Assembly (NCBI GenBank): GCA_017645765.1
Contig: JAGCNV010000057.1
Span: 1-64,000, forward strand
Length of the DNA stretch: 64,000 bases
Origin: a bacterium
GTDB lineage: Bacteria > UBP6 > UBA1177
Direction: 5' to 3'
The first letter of the stretch is position 1. Every line of letters begins with the position of its first letter. Position numbers and translations under genes: made by a program. Shown here piece by piece: positions 1 through 9,207 of the stretch. The notes under the pieces were generated by a model. It made no database searches and had not been told where the DNA came from. It was given only the letters and a program-made list of their open reading frames with translations.

Positions 1-37
1 GGCGCTTATTCCTTTTGTAATATAACGGAGGTCAAAA

Positions 38-1231
38 ATGGATTTTTCAGTTGCAATCTATAACGGAAAAAACATTCCATACAATCTTAACGAAAAGCTG
101 CTCGGAATGACTATTCTTGAAAGACAGATCAAAATCGCAGAGATGACTCTCGGCGCGAAGGAAGTCATTGTGGTCGATGAAAACACGAACCGCGATTTTT
201 CCGGAAAATGGATATTCGTTAACGGAGCTTTTTTCATTCATCCTCTGGCTGTACAGCAGCAGTATCTTGAAAGCAATGAAGACCGCTTCGAAAAAGGCGG
301 AATGTTCGGATTCTGCGATGCAGAAAAATATAAAGACGAAATCGCGGAATTTCTGAAAAACGGCGTTTTTCCGGAGCGCATATCGACATTCACGGATCAC
401 GGATACAGAATCCTCCTTGATGCGCCGGAAAAGAGAAAAGTTCTTACGAAAGCCCTGTTTTACGCAATGAGAAAACCTGTTGACGGAATCATCGCCAGAA
501 GTCTGAACAAGGCAGTATCTTTCTTCCTGACAGAGCACTTTTTCATTCCTCTGCACTTCACCCCGAACATGGTCACCATCACTGCGATAGTCATGGGCGT
601 TCTATCCGGTTTTGTAGCTTTCGGAGGAACATACTGGCATCTTGTCATTGCAACTTTCCTCGCGCAGTTTGCTTCTATTCTTGACGGCAGCGACGGAGAG
701 ACGGCAAGACTCATGTTCAGAATGTCGAAATTCGGCAAATGGCTCGACAGCGTCGGAGATTCATTCGTAAACACTTCGCTCTCTCTCGGCCTCGGCTACG
801 GTATCGCCCGCTATTTTGCAGCAAATCCTTACCAGTCGGCGATACAACCCTATCTTGAAACCTGGCCTATCTGGATCGCATGGCTCTGCACGGCGATAAA
901 CTGGTATCACAATTTCGTAAGTTATTTCGATGTCATCGTCGTCAGAAAAACAACCGACATTTTCGCTTTTGTCTTCTGGTTTGAAAAAAAGGAAAGAGTC
1001 AGAACAGTAGACCTCTCAAAACCTGTTTACGGCAAAATCTCGTTTTTTGATTTTCTTAAATACCTTTCAAGACGCGACTGCTATCTCTTTATATATTTTA
1101 TCCTTGCTCTCATTGGTCCGATGGCTCTGCTCTTCGGATACGTCATTACGGCAGTATTTGTAATTCCGGTATTCTTCCTGACAACGATCCACATTTATTT
1201 CGGAATCATTAAAAAGATGCACAAAGCGTAA
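38..1231 (+). CDS. CDP-alcohol phosphatidyltransferase family membrane protein
   Basis: This 397-residue protein transfers a phospho-alcohol from a CDP-activated donor at the membrane, probably in phospholipid or phosphodiester-lipid synthesis. The family signature D-x2-DG-x2-AR-x8-G-x3-D-x3-D is complete at residues 216-241 (DGSDGETAR, then G and the two final Asp). Hydrophobic segments flank it and continue to the C-terminus. The first ~150 residues are soluble and not typical of simple PgsA/PssA proteins. They resemble the extended N-terminus of two-domain inositol-phosphate or sugar-type enzymes, but I see no clear nucleotidyltransferase motif. The start has a GGAGGT ribosome site 6 bases upstream. 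The accepted alcohol cannot be told from sequence. Confidence 0.88.
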   Translation: MDFSVAIYNGKNIPYNLNEKLLGMTILERQIKIAEMTLGAKEVIVVDENTNRDFSGKWIFVNGAFFIHPLAVQQQYLESNEDRFEKGGMFGFCDAEKYKDEIAEFLKNGVFPERISTFTDHGYRILLDAPEKRKVLTKALFYAMRKPVDGIIARSLNKAVSFFLTEHFFIPLHFTPNMVTITAIVMGVLSGFVAFGGTYWHLVIATFLAQFASILDGSDGETARLMFRMSKFGKWLDSVGDSFVNTSLSLGLGYGIARYFAANPYQSAIQPYLETWPIWIAWLCTAINWYHNFVSYFDVIVVRKTTDIFAFVFWFEKKERVRTVDLSKPVYGKISFFDFLKYLSRRDCYLFIYFILALIGPMALLFGYVITAVFVIPVFFLTTIHIYFGIIKKMHKA

Positions 1232-1273
1232 ACAAAACGCTTCACTAAATCGAATCAAAAAAAAAAAAAATGC

Positions 1274-1301
1274 TTGTTTTTATTGCATTTTCCATTACAA
1301 T
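1274..1301 (+). promoter_or_regulatory. Possible sigma70-type promoter for the DUF1566 lipoprotein
   Basis: TTGTTT (1274-1279) and TACAAT (1296-1301) are spaced 16 bases apart and end 35 bases before the lipoprotein start. The region just upstream is a run of A residues. It is a consensus-like match judged by eye. Confidence 0.4.
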
Positions 1302-1336
1302 AAACGAGTTTTTTGTTAATTACACCAGGAGGCAAT

Positions 1337-3526
1337 ATGAAACAAAAATTTTTATTACCGTTAGTGCTTTGCGTTACTGCTGTTTTTCTTTTTTCCTGTG
1401 GAGACAATTCTAAGAAAATGAAACCTTCTGACGATTCCGCTTCCGAAGCAGAGGCGATCGCACAAATCTGCGAAAAACATGAGGCTGAATGCGGTGAACT
1501 CACCGTAAAAATCGATGATTCCTACGATAAAATCAACTGCGGCAAATGCAAAACCGGTTTTGTCTGCGACGATGCGGCAAACAAATGCAAAAGTGAAAAC
1601 GATACTGATGAGCCGCAGGATGATTCTGATGATCCAACGGATGATACCGATGAACCTGATGATGATTCCGACAAACTGCCTGATGAAATCCCTGAATCTG
1701 AGCTGCCTAACTGCTCTTCGGCACACTCGACTCCCTGCAAAGACGTTCAAAGCGGACTCATCTGGTCTGACAAAGCTCTTTTTGTGATGAACCATGAGGA
1801 TGCGGAGGACTACTGCGAAACTCTTACTGACGGCGGATACACCGACTGGCGTCTTCCCGATATCGACGAACTCAGGACGCTCGTTATGAACTGTTCCGGC
1901 ACTATGCCGTCAGGAACATGTCCGGTCAGCGAAAGGAGCAACTGTCTTTCACAGGAATGCAATACCGAAAAATGTGTATGTAATCAGGATACAAGCGGCA
2001 AATACAGCAAATTCGGAGACACTGACCGGTTCTGGTCATCCTCATTATACAGTTCCGGAGCAGACAATTATTGGACCCTGCTCTTTATGACTGCCGGACT
2101 CCGATATGCTCCTAACAGTGAGGATTTTTCTTTCCGCTGCGTCAGAGGAGAAAACGGAACAGTTTACACAGAACCTGAAGAACCCGAACCCGATCCGTGC
2201 AACCCGAATCCGTGCAGTTCAGTATTGTATTCTACCGGAGAATGTTTTCCTGACGGTTCAACATATGTTTGTGCATGCATTGAATCGACATGGGACGGTT
2301 CTAACTGTGTGACGTTCGACCTTCCGAGATGCGCTTATCTGGATGAACCTGTTTTCCCGTGCATGAATGAGAGTTATAGCGATCTTATATGGTCTTCATG
2401 GAACGGAGAAGAAGCAACATGGCAGGAGGCTTTGCTTTACTGCAAAAATCTCGATGAAGGCAGTTTGCAAAACTGGAGACTTCCGGACATTGACGAACTG
2501 AGAACCATTTTGTTAGTCGCAGACGAATGCGTTGTCAACGGGAACTGCCTTTCTTTCAATGAATGCAGGACGGACGCTTGTCATTGCGAATGTACCGATG
2601 ATGATTTATGCTACCCCGGAAACCCGGAAAACAGCAACTACAGTCGTCTGGATCAGCGTGAAACTCTCTGGTCTTCCTCCTCGAATCTCGATGATTACAA
2701 CTATGCATGGCTTATAGATTTCATTCAGGGAGATATAAACGTAGCGCAAAAAACGGAGAAAAAGCCATTCAGATGCGTCTGGAGCAACCGCTATGTCAAC
2801 TCGTGCGAACCTAATTTTTTCTGGAACGGAACAAAATGCGTGCCGGGAAGAAAAGTCTCGAAATGTTACGGCATTCCGCAGCACGCCGAAGGAGCGGAAT
2901 ATATAATCCAGACATGGAGCGGAACAGAATGGCTTCCGTCGGTATGGGCTCACTATGGCGACGAGCCGGGAGAATGCGCTTTCAAATGCAAAGAACACTA
3001 CACCTGGAACGGTGCAAAATGTGTGGCTTACGACTTCGACTCTTTCCCTGAATGCAGCAATACATCAGCTTTTCCGTGCAAGGATTCCTCGACAAGCACT
3101 GTCTGGTCATCGATAACAGCAGGAAGAATGGAGGCTGAGGAAGCAATTTCATACTGCGAAATAATGAACGAAGGCGGCTATGAGGACTGGAAACTTCCGA
3201 ATATAGATGAATTGCGTTCACTTATTATAAACTTTCCGAATACAGAAACAGGCGGCAGTTGTTGTATAAGTGAGCTGGAAGGCGGATATCTGTCGTCAGG
3301 GGAATGCTACGAAGAAAACTACTTGGACTGCTACAATCTGATACTTTCTCCTGATGAAAATCTTGATTTCAGCAAACTGGGAGACAAAGTTACACTCTGG
3401 TCATCTTCTTACGACCGGGACAATGCAGAAACATGGTCAATATACTACTATTTCGGAGTAGAATTCGGATCCGGCTCAATAACATACATGGATGGTGCCA
3501 CAAAGTATGCCCGCTGCGTAAGGTAG
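1337..3526 (+). CDS. Cys-rich lipoprotein with three DUF1566 domains
   Basis: The likely start is the ATG at 1337, with AGGAGG at 1327-1332; an in-frame start at 1313 has no such site. The 729-residue protein opens with a lipoprotein signal (lipobox LFSC), a Cys-rich module (CEKHEAECG to CDDAANKCK) and an Asp-rich linker (repeats like DDSDDPTDDTDEP). Three DUF1566/Lcl-C-terminal-type domains follow, each with a CK(D)-W...DWRLP-IDELR core and a WSS...RCVR/RCVW end. An EGF-like Cys segment and a TW-x-G module (IIQTWSG to YTWNGAKCV) lie between them. It is probably exported to the outer membrane or surface. The next gene, 23 bases downstream, shares its N-terminal module, so the two look like one operon. 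No enzymatic motif was seen; adhesion or ligand binding is inference. Confidence 0.9.
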   Translation: MKQKFLLPLVLCVTAVFLFSCGDNSKKMKPSDDSASEAEAIAQICEKHEAECGELTVKIDDSYDKINCGKCKTGFVCDDAANKCKSENDTDEPQDDSDDPTDDTDEPDDDSDKLPDEIPESELPNCSSAHSTPCKDVQSGLIWSDKALFVMNHEDAEDYCETLTDGGYTDWRLPDIDELRTLVMNCSGTMPSGTCPVSERSNCLSQECNTEKCVCNQDTSGKYSKFGDTDRFWSSSLYSSGADNYWTLLFMTAGLRYAPNSEDFSFRCVRGENGTVYTEPEEPEPDPCNPNPCSSVLYSTGECFPDGSTYVCACIESTWDGSNCVTFDLPRCAYLDEPVFPCMNESYSDLIWSSWNGEEATWQEALLYCKNLDEGSLQNWRLPDIDELRTILLVADECVVNGNCLSFNECRTDACHCECTDDDLCYPGNPENSNYSRLDQRETLWSSSSNLDDYNYAWLIDFIQGDINVAQKTEKKPFRCVWSNRYVNSCEPNFFWNGTKCVPGRKVSKCYGIPQHAEGAEYIIQTWSGTEWLPSVWAHYGDEPGECAFKCKEHYTWNGAKCVAYDFDSFPECSNTSAFPCKDSSTSTVWSSITAGRMEAEEAISYCEIMNEGGYEDWKLPNIDELRSLIINFPNTETGGSCCISELEGGYLSSGECYEENYLDCYNLILSPDENLDFSKLGDKVTLWSSSYDRDNAETWSIYYYFGVEFGSGSITYMDGATKYARCVR

Positions 3527-3549
3527 GAATTTTTTAAGGAGGAACAAAT

Positions 3550-4833
3550 ATGAAATTCAAAGTTTTTATCATAATTGCAGTTTTTGCGGCGATACAGGTT
3601 TCCTGCGGTTCCGGTAAAACAGTGAAACCTCAGGAAACAACAGCAGACCTTGACGAAAAGACAATAAAAATAACCTGTGAAAAACATAAAGTCGAATGCG
3701 GCGATTTTATAGCGACAGTAAACGGCTCTATGAAAGCGCTTTTCTGCGGAGAATGCGAAAAAGGTTTTACCTGCGACGATGCGACAAACAAATGCAAAAA
3801 TGAATCCGATACTGACGAACCGGCAGACGATTCGGATGGACCTGCGGATGACTCGGATGATTCCGATGACGATTCTGACAACCAGCCGCAGGAAGCAGAA
3901 ACAAGAGAAACTGCCTGCACCGGACTTCCCGAAAACGCCGAGTGGAACACCGTTTCCGAAATAGTCCAGACTAAGGAAAACGGTGAATGGATCCCTTCAG
4001 AAAAGGCTGCTTTCAATGCCGAATCAAGCACAAACGCATGCCGGTTCATCTGCAAGGAAAATTATGTCTGGAATTCCGAGGAATGTGTCGCACACACTCC
4101 GAGCGGTCTGCCTAAATGCCGTGCAAATGTCACAAAACCGTGCGAGGACCCTGCAACCGGAATAATCTGGTCGGAAATTATTTTAACACAAATGGACTGG
4201 GGCAACGCGAAGGCTTACTGTGACGATTTCGATGAAGGCGGTTACACCGACTGGCGTCTTCCGAATATCGACGAAATGAGGACCGTTGTCAGAAACTGCT
4301 CGCGGATGATGACCGGCGGAGAATGCCCTGTCAGCGAATTGAACGGCGCAACAACCTTCGCAGGAAACTACGATTCCGACGAAACCCGCTTGTTTTGCAC
4401 CTGCGCCTACGACGCAGCAGACAGCATTATCGGAGACAGGAACAAAGTGCTCTGGACTTCGACCACTGTTTCAGATGTGACGATGTACGCATGGACATTG
4501 GATTCGAACTTATCGCTCTCCCCCGAAGCAAAGGAATCAAAGGCTTTCATGCACTGCATCAGATCGGATTACTTCCTGCATGACAGCCACTGTGACAAGC
4601 ACTATACATGGGACGGTTCGGAATGCACGCCCGACACCAAAACGACCGAATGCAAGGGACTTCCCGAAAACGCCGAGTGGAACGCTGTTTCCAGCATAAC
4701 CCAGACATGGGACGGAACAAATTGGGTCCCTTCGGCATGGGCAGCTTACAATAAGAACTCCAGTTCATCGGAATGCCGTTTCAAATGTTACGAAGAATTC
4801 ACATGGAACGGAAATGAATGCGTGCTGGATTAG
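3550..4833 (+). CDS. DUF1566 lipoprotein, paralogue of the preceding gene
   Basis: 427 residues, start preceded by AGGAGG. The lipobox is QVSC. The Cys-rich N-terminal module (CEKHKVECG to CDDATNKCK) closely matches the gene upstream and is followed by an Asp/Ser-rich linker. A TW-type module (LPENAEWNTVSEIVQT to YVWNSEECV), one DUF1566 domain (DWRLPNIDEMR to CIRSDY) and a second TW module (LPENAEWNAVSSITQT to FTWNGNECV) follow. The DUF1566 segment differs from its paralogues at all codon positions, unlike the pair in the 14,574 gene, so it shows no sign of retroelement diversification. Function is unknown; surface display is inferred from the signal and the linker. Confidence 0.9.
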   Translation: MKFKVFIIIAVFAAIQVSCGSGKTVKPQETTADLDEKTIKITCEKHKVECGDFIATVNGSMKALFCGECEKGFTCDDATNKCKNESDTDEPADDSDGPADDSDDSDDDSDNQPQEAETRETACTGLPENAEWNTVSEIVQTKENGEWIPSEKAAFNAESSTNACRFICKENYVWNSEECVAHTPSGLPKCRANVTKPCEDPATGIIWSEIILTQMDWGNAKAYCDDFDEGGYTDWRLPNIDEMRTVVRNCSRMMTGGECPVSELNGATTFAGNYDSDETRLFCTCAYDAADSIIGDRNKVLWTSTTVSDVTMYAWTLDSNLSLSPEAKESKAFMHCIRSDYFLHDSHCDKHYTWDGSECTPDTKTTECKGLPENAEWNAVSSITQTWDGTNWVPSAWAAYNKNSSSSECRFKCYEEFTWNGNECVLD

Positions 4834-4886
4834 GGTTTTTAGTAGGGAACTTAGGGTGTTTAGGGTGTTTAGGGACCTAGATTCCC
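4831..4886 (+). repeat. Short TTAGGG-like repeat after the lipoprotein gene
   Basis: Directly after the stop codon, units of the form TTAGGGTGT repeat, ending in a short AGATTCCC tail. A similar block in opposite orientation lies at 14,501-14,535; both contain AGTAGGGAAYTTAGGG with one difference. Function unknown. Confidence 0.5.
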
Positions 4887-4942
4887 TGCTTTGAATTCAG
4901 ATTTTGCTGAAACTGCAATGTTTTAAGAAGCAGTGATTGATT

Positions 4943-6523
4943 TTACGACTCTTCCTTTCCTCTTAAGAATCTGCCGAAAAGAATCATTCCGAGCGGAGAA
5001 ATGACTGCGACTGCACCGACCCAGATCCAGATCATGTAGTGGTGCGAGATGTCGCCGACCTGCAAGGTCTTTTCACCGGCTTCGTTGACGATTTCGGTTG
5101 CCGGCGTGTAGGCTGAAAGAAGCGCGCCCGACATCCATGCGACGAGGGGCTGCGAAATGAATTTGGGAAGAAGCGAAAGGCTGAGGTAGCTTGCTTCCTG
5201 CCCTTTCGGCGCGATTTTAGCAGTGTATTCCATAAGTCGCGGCGACCAGATAGCCTCACCTATCGTGAAAAGAACGACGAAGAAGCAGAGACCGAGACAA
5301 ATTGCTATCGTTGAAAGCGAGGAACCGTCCGGAAGAGCGAGCCATTTCTGCCAGATGAGCCTACCGAGCATCGAATCTGCGATCGGAGCGTAGAATTCAT
5401 CAGGCAAAACGACGAAAAATACCGATGCGGCCGAGATCAGAGAGCCTATCGTTATCATTTTGTATGCGCTCCACTTTCTCGTGAGCCATGCGATCGTCGG
5501 GACAAAGAAAATGACGATTACAGGGTTCAGAACACCGTAGATGTTGCCTATTTTCGCCCCTTCGCCGAGTACGCGGATCCCGTATTTCGGGAATGTGTAG
5601 TGGAAATGGTAGAAAACGTAGTTTACACCGAGAAGTATCGCCAAAAGCGCCATGAACTTCCAGAAAGCCTTCTGTTTCGCGACATTCACAAAGATTTTGC
5701 CTGCATCCGCAAACGAATTTTTTATCGAATCAAGGATCGAAACGAGCATGTTTCCTTCTTTTTTCGCCCTTTCGTTCTCGATGTGCTTTACGAGCTCGCC
5801 TTCGTCGTTGAGGTCGATGTTGTCACGGATTATCGCGACAAAGAAAAGTGTCGGGATGCTGATGAGAAACGCGACAAGAAGAATGAAGCGGTAAGTCGAA
5901 ATCTCGCCCAGAAGCGGGATAGCGATGTTTCCGTATTCGCCGTAGACTTCACGGATCCCGTCAAAAATAAGTCCGCCCATAGCAAATCCGACGTTCATCA
6001 AAGTGTAGAACATCGCGAATCCGAGAGCCGAAGTGTCAGATTTCGTGTATCTTTTGAGTGCGACCGAAATGACCGGGCTCATAAATGCTACTGAAACCGC
6101 CTGCGGAACAAAGCCGAGAAGCGTAACGACCCAGAAATTTGTTGTGAGGAAAAGGAAAAATCTCGAAAATATTGCCAGGATCGTGCCGATAAGAAGCACT
6201 TTTTTGATTCCGACCGCGTCGACAAGCGAACCTACACCGAAAATAAGGAGCGTATATGCTAAATTCCACGTTCCCATGTAGTTTCCCGCCGCGACATCAC
6301 TGAGTCCCAGATCGCTCGACAGGAACAGAGTGAGCGTCATCAGCATTACCGAATAAGCGGTGTATTCGATGATCTGCGAAATCGAGACGAACCAGATCTC
6401 ACGCGGAGAAGTCTTGAGGCCGCGCTTGTAGTTGTAGACGATGTAAATAAAGTAAACGCAAGCCGCAGCTGCAACGGAATAAAGCAGATAAGTTATCCAC
6501 TGCGGGAATTCAATATAGGACAT
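4943..6523 (-). CDS. Major facilitator superfamily transporter
   Basis: The 526-residue protein has about twelve to thirteen hydrophobic segments, with a central charged loop (residues ~245-280, KHIENERAKKEGN) separating two six-helix halves as usual for MFS carriers. A first extra helix (TYLLYSVAAAACVYFIYIVY) precedes the MFS core, which starts near residue 42 with SPREIWFVSISQ. GGAGG lies seven bases before the ATG. The motif after TM2 (GVGSLVDAVGIKKVLLIG) fits the family's G-x3-D-x2-G/R-(R/K) loop. It is followed by the GAPDH-like gene on the same strand (41-base gap), but no substrate can be assigned. Oligopeptide/POT-type and sugar carriers are both possible. Confidence 0.87.
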   Translation of the reverse strand: MSYIEFPQWITYLLYSVAAAACVYFIYIVYNYKRGLKTSPREIWFVSISQIIEYTAYSVMLMTLTLFLSSDLGLSDVAAGNYMGTWNLAYTLLIFGVGSLVDAVGIKKVLLIGTILAIFSRFFLFLTTNFWVVTLLGFVPQAVSVAFMSPVISVALKRYTKSDTSALGFAMFYTLMNVGFAMGGLIFDGIREVYGEYGNIAIPLLGEISTYRFILLVAFLISIPTLFFVAIIRDNIDLNDEGELVKHIENERAKKEGNMLVSILDSIKNSFADAGKIFVNVAKQKAFWKFMALLAILLGVNYVFYHFHYTFPKYGIRVLGEGAKIGNIYGVLNPVIVIFFVPTIAWLTRKWSAYKMITIGSLISAASVFFVVLPDEFYAPIADSMLGRLIWQKWLALPDGSSLSTIAICLGLCFFVVLFTIGEAIWSPRLMEYTAKIAPKGQEASYLSLSLLPKFISQPLVAWMSGALLSAYTPATEIVNEAGEKTLQVGDISHHYMIWIWVGAVAVISPLGMILFGRFLRGKEES

Positions 6524-6564
6524 TTTTACCTCCGGAAAAAGGAGTTAAAAAAAGAGATGTTAAA

Positions 6565-7779
6565 CTATGCAATAGCTTTTGAAATATAGACCGCAAGTTT
6601 TGTCAGGCAGTTTACATAGCTGCCGAGTTCGTTGTCATACCAGCCGAAAATCTTGGCGTGGGTGACAGGAACATTTGACAACGGCGGAATATCAACGAAA
6701 CCGGTTCTCGTGTGGGTATCGTTGCCTTCGATGACGCATGCAGCCATCTGCCCTTTGAGGTCGCTCGAAACATTCTGTCTTTCCGAAAGGTAAAGCAGAT
6801 CCTTCTGCATTCCGGCAGCAGCTTCGCGGTAAACGTTGTTTATAAATTCGCGGTTGATCTTCGGAAAACCGTCCTTGTCAAGCGGCGTGTGGAATGTGAG
6901 GTTGAGATTGATAAGAGATACCGTCTGAACCGGAACGCGAACCGAATCAGCCATGAAACCGATGTTTTTCATTACCGGAAGGATGTATTCGAGAGCCTTT
7001 GCGGCGCCTGTCGTCGAAAGGATGATGTTGTAACCTGCCGCTCTGTTTTTACGGAGATCGCTCGTTCCGCTTTTGGGAACTGCGTCAAGAACGTTCTGCG
7101 AATTGGTCATCGAGTGGATCGTCGACATGCTTGCGGTAAGAATAGCCGAAGTCTCTTCGTGATCGAGAAGTGGCTTCATCATGTGTGCAAGCGCCGTAGT
7201 CGTGCAGGATGCAGCCGAAATTATGTGGTGGTTCATCGGATCGAAATTTCTGTGGTTGACGCCATAAACCATCATAACTGCGTCTTCCGGAAGAGTTTTC
7301 GATTTTCCTTTGAGTTTGAAGGGAGCCGAAAGAATGACTTTTCTAGCGCCGCCTGCGATGTGGCCTCTGAGAGAGCCGTTCGGAGAAGATTCATCGCTCG
7401 GATCTACGAATTTTCCGGTCGTGTCGATGACGACTCTTGCCCCTTCCTGACCCCACGGGATCTTTTCCGGATTTCTTTCGCTTCTCAAAAATTTGACCTT
7501 TTTGCCGTAGAAGCTGACTTCGCCGTTTGCCTCGTCGGTTATCTCGATTTCAGGCTCTTTCGTGCTGCCGAAACCGAAAAGGAAATTGTGAAGAGTTCCG
7601 TAAGTCGAATCGTAGATCGCATAATCGACAAGATCTGTAAGCGATTTGCCGACTTCACGCCCGAGATTGATGACGATTCTGTCAAAATCATCCTTCAGAA
7701 GCATGTTCCAAAGAGTAAGTTTTCCGATTCTGCCGAATCCGTTGATACCGATTGTAGCCTTGCAGTTGATGTCAATCAT
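6565..7779 (-). CDS. Glyceraldehyde-3-phosphate dehydrogenase-like enzyme, long form
   Basis: 404 residues, longer than the usual ~335. The N-terminal NAD fold is clear (GINGFGRIGKL, residues 11-21). The catalytic Cys is C192 in SAASCTTTALAHM and the partner His is H222 in STIHSMTNSQN. The C-terminal WYDNELGSY motif is present. The active-site stretch departs from the usual SCTTNCLAP by Thr-Ala-Leu-Ala-His. Extra residues lie around 60-100 and 125-165. It may be the main glycolytic enzyme or a paralogue acting on another sugar-phosphate aldehyde. AGGAGG precedes the start. The upstream gene is divergent, separated by a 168-base promoter region. Confidence 0.9.
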   Translation of the reverse strand: MIDINCKATIGINGFGRIGKLTLWNMLLKDDFDRIVINLGREVGKSLTDLVDYAIYDSTYGTLHNFLFGFGSTKEPEIEITDEANGEVSFYGKKVKFLRSERNPEKIPWGQEGARVVIDTTGKFVDPSDESSPNGSLRGHIAGGARKVILSAPFKLKGKSKTLPEDAVMMVYGVNHRNFDPMNHHIISAASCTTTALAHMMKPLLDHEETSAILTASMSTIHSMTNSQNVLDAVPKSGTSDLRKNRAAGYNIILSTTGAAKALEYILPVMKNIGFMADSVRVPVQTVSLINLNLTFHTPLDKDGFPKINREFINNVYREAAAGMQKDLLYLSERQNVSSDLKGQMAACVIEGNDTHTRTGFVDIPPLSNVPVTHAKIFGWYDNELGSYVNCLTKLAVYISKAIA

Positions 7780-7883
7780 AACGACCTCCTAAAATGAATT
7801 GGTAAAAATCAAAAACACAATATTTTAGGAATCCTCAAACATTTTGCAAATTTAATTAAAAACCAGACAGAAATTTCCTGCGT

Positions 7884-7912
7884 TTGACAACAAAGCCTTT
7901 TTCGAGTAATAT
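7884..7912 (+). promoter_or_regulatory. Consensus sigma70 promoter
   Basis: TTGACA (7884-7889) and TAATAT (7907-7912) are separated by exactly 17 bases, ending 35 bases before the ATG of the lipoprotein gene. This is a near-perfect housekeeping promoter and implies strong constitutive expression. Confidence 0.75.
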
Positions 7913-7947
7913 TAAAAGGTTTATGGTTAGTTTTTTGGAGAAGTTCA

Positions 7948-9168
7948 ATGAAAAAGATTTTATTTGCCGCATTTATGGTTTTTGCTGCATTTTTTATCGT
8001 CTCATGCGCCGGAGAAGATGAAATAGCAAACGCTATCGGAAAATCCTGTGCTGTCGAAGGCGAGGAAATCTGCTCGGATGACAATTCACAAATTTTGATT
8101 TGCCGCGATTTTTCGTGGCAGATGAAAAAGAGCTGCAACCTCAATTTCGGTCAGTACTGCCGACAGACGGCAAGCGGTTCTTTCAGCTGCACCGACAGCG
8201 GAAACTCTACTGAACCTACCAACGAACCTACCGAAACCGAACCGACAGAGCAGGAACCGGAACCGGAAGACAATGAACCTACAGATCCGGAACCTTCCGA
8301 CAACGAACCAAACGATAATGAACCGGCTGACAATGAACCTACAGATCCGGAACCTTCCGACAACGAACCGTCCGATGATGATACGGAACCCGCAAATGAT
8401 AACGACACCGAACCTGTTGTTAAAGATCTGGAAACATGCACAGATATAGCCAAATGCCGGAAAGACTGCGATACAAGCAGCTGCAGAACCGAATGCTACA
8501 ACAGAGGAACAGACGAAGCGCAGAATGATTATGACGAAGCCACCCAGAAATGTATGACTTATACGGAACTCGATGATTTGAAAAAATGCCTTGAACTTCG
8601 TTTGAAATGCGGCACACCCGGTGACGAAAGTTACGCCTTACCTTACGGACACGCTGTTATAAACGGTTCGTTCTCATACATTAACGATCCGGCAACGACT
8701 TCTTTTTCACAAGGCACTTTCATTGGTACTTTCGTAAACGGCATTTTCGGTTCGAACGGAAACATTCCCGACGCAACTTCAAATGCTACGTTTTCGTATG
8801 CTGAAGTGAGTACAAACGGCAAATATCTTGTGCTGAATCAGGGATATGATTCCAGTGAAGAAAACAAGACACCTTATGTCGGACTTATTATCGAAGCCAC
8901 AGCCCCCGGAACTTATCTGGTAGGGGTCGATTCTAAAAGCAAGATAGAAATGGATGTTTACGAACCTGTCTCAAGCACATCAATCTGCTATCATGCTTTC
9001 GGTTACGGTTATCTCGAACTTGACGGAACAGCACTTACAGACACCTATTCAATCGGAGCCGGAACAATAACAGTAAAAGGCGAAGTTGACCTTTACAGCT
9101 ACAAAAACGCACCGATGTACAACGGAGACATAACAAACACCGACGTCGTAGCCTGCCAGCCTAAATAA
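7948..9168 (+). CDS. Lipoprotein with acidic Pro-rich repeat linker
   Basis: 406 residues. Signal peptide with lipobox IVSC, then a Cys-rich segment (CAVEGEEICSDDNS to YCRQ), a long Glu/Pro/Asp linker built from NEPTDPEPSD-type repeats (about residues 88-155), a Cys cluster (CTDIAKCRKDCDTSSCRTEC) and a C-terminal ~190-residue domain rich in Gly/Ser/Thr and beta-type sequence. The C-terminal domain is not recognised. The ribosome site is TTGGAG. The linker likely lifts the C-terminal domain off the outer membrane, which is inference by analogy with the other acidic-linker lipoproteins here. Confidence 0.88.
   Translation: MKKILFAAFMVFAAFFIVSCAGEDEIANAIGKSCAVEGEEICSDDNSQILICRDFSWQMKKSCNLNFGQYCRQTASGSFSCTDSGNSTEPTNEPTETEPTEQEPEPEDNEPTDPEPSDNEPNDNEPADNEPTDPEPSDNEPSDDDTEPANDNDTEPVVKDLETCTDIAKCRKDCDTSSCRTECYNRGTDEAQNDYDEATQKCMTYTELDDLKKCLELRLKCGTPGDESYALPYGHAVINGSFSYINDPATTSFSQGTFIGTFVNGIFGSNGNIPDATSNATFSYAEVSTNGKYLVLNQGYDSSEENKTPYVGLIIEATAPGTYLVGVDSKSKIEMDVYEPVSSTSICYHAFGYGYLELDGTALTDTYSIGAGTITVKGEVDLYSYKNAPMYNGDITNTDVVACQPK
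8269..8369 (+). repeat. Two 41-bp direct repeats inside the acidic linker
   Basis: The stretch at 8269-8309 recurs identically at 8329-8369, a 60-base period encoding DNEPTDPEPSDNEP. Perfect identity suggests recent slippage or recombination and likely length variation among strains. Confidence 0.8.
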
Positions 9169-9207
9169 CCAATATTAACAATAACTTACATTAAAATGGA
9201 GAACAAA

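Noticed and set aside
1337-4833. DUF1566 domains of the first two lipoproteins as further DGR targets
   Set aside because: Their C-terminal segments differ at all codon positions and lack the shared DNA blocks, so no adenine-specific pattern is visible.
6712-7797. Long antisense frames such as the 361-codon one opposite the GAPDH gene
   Set aside because: These mirror the codon bias of the true gene, lack ribosome sites and show Arg/Ser/Val-rich low-quality protein. They are shadows.
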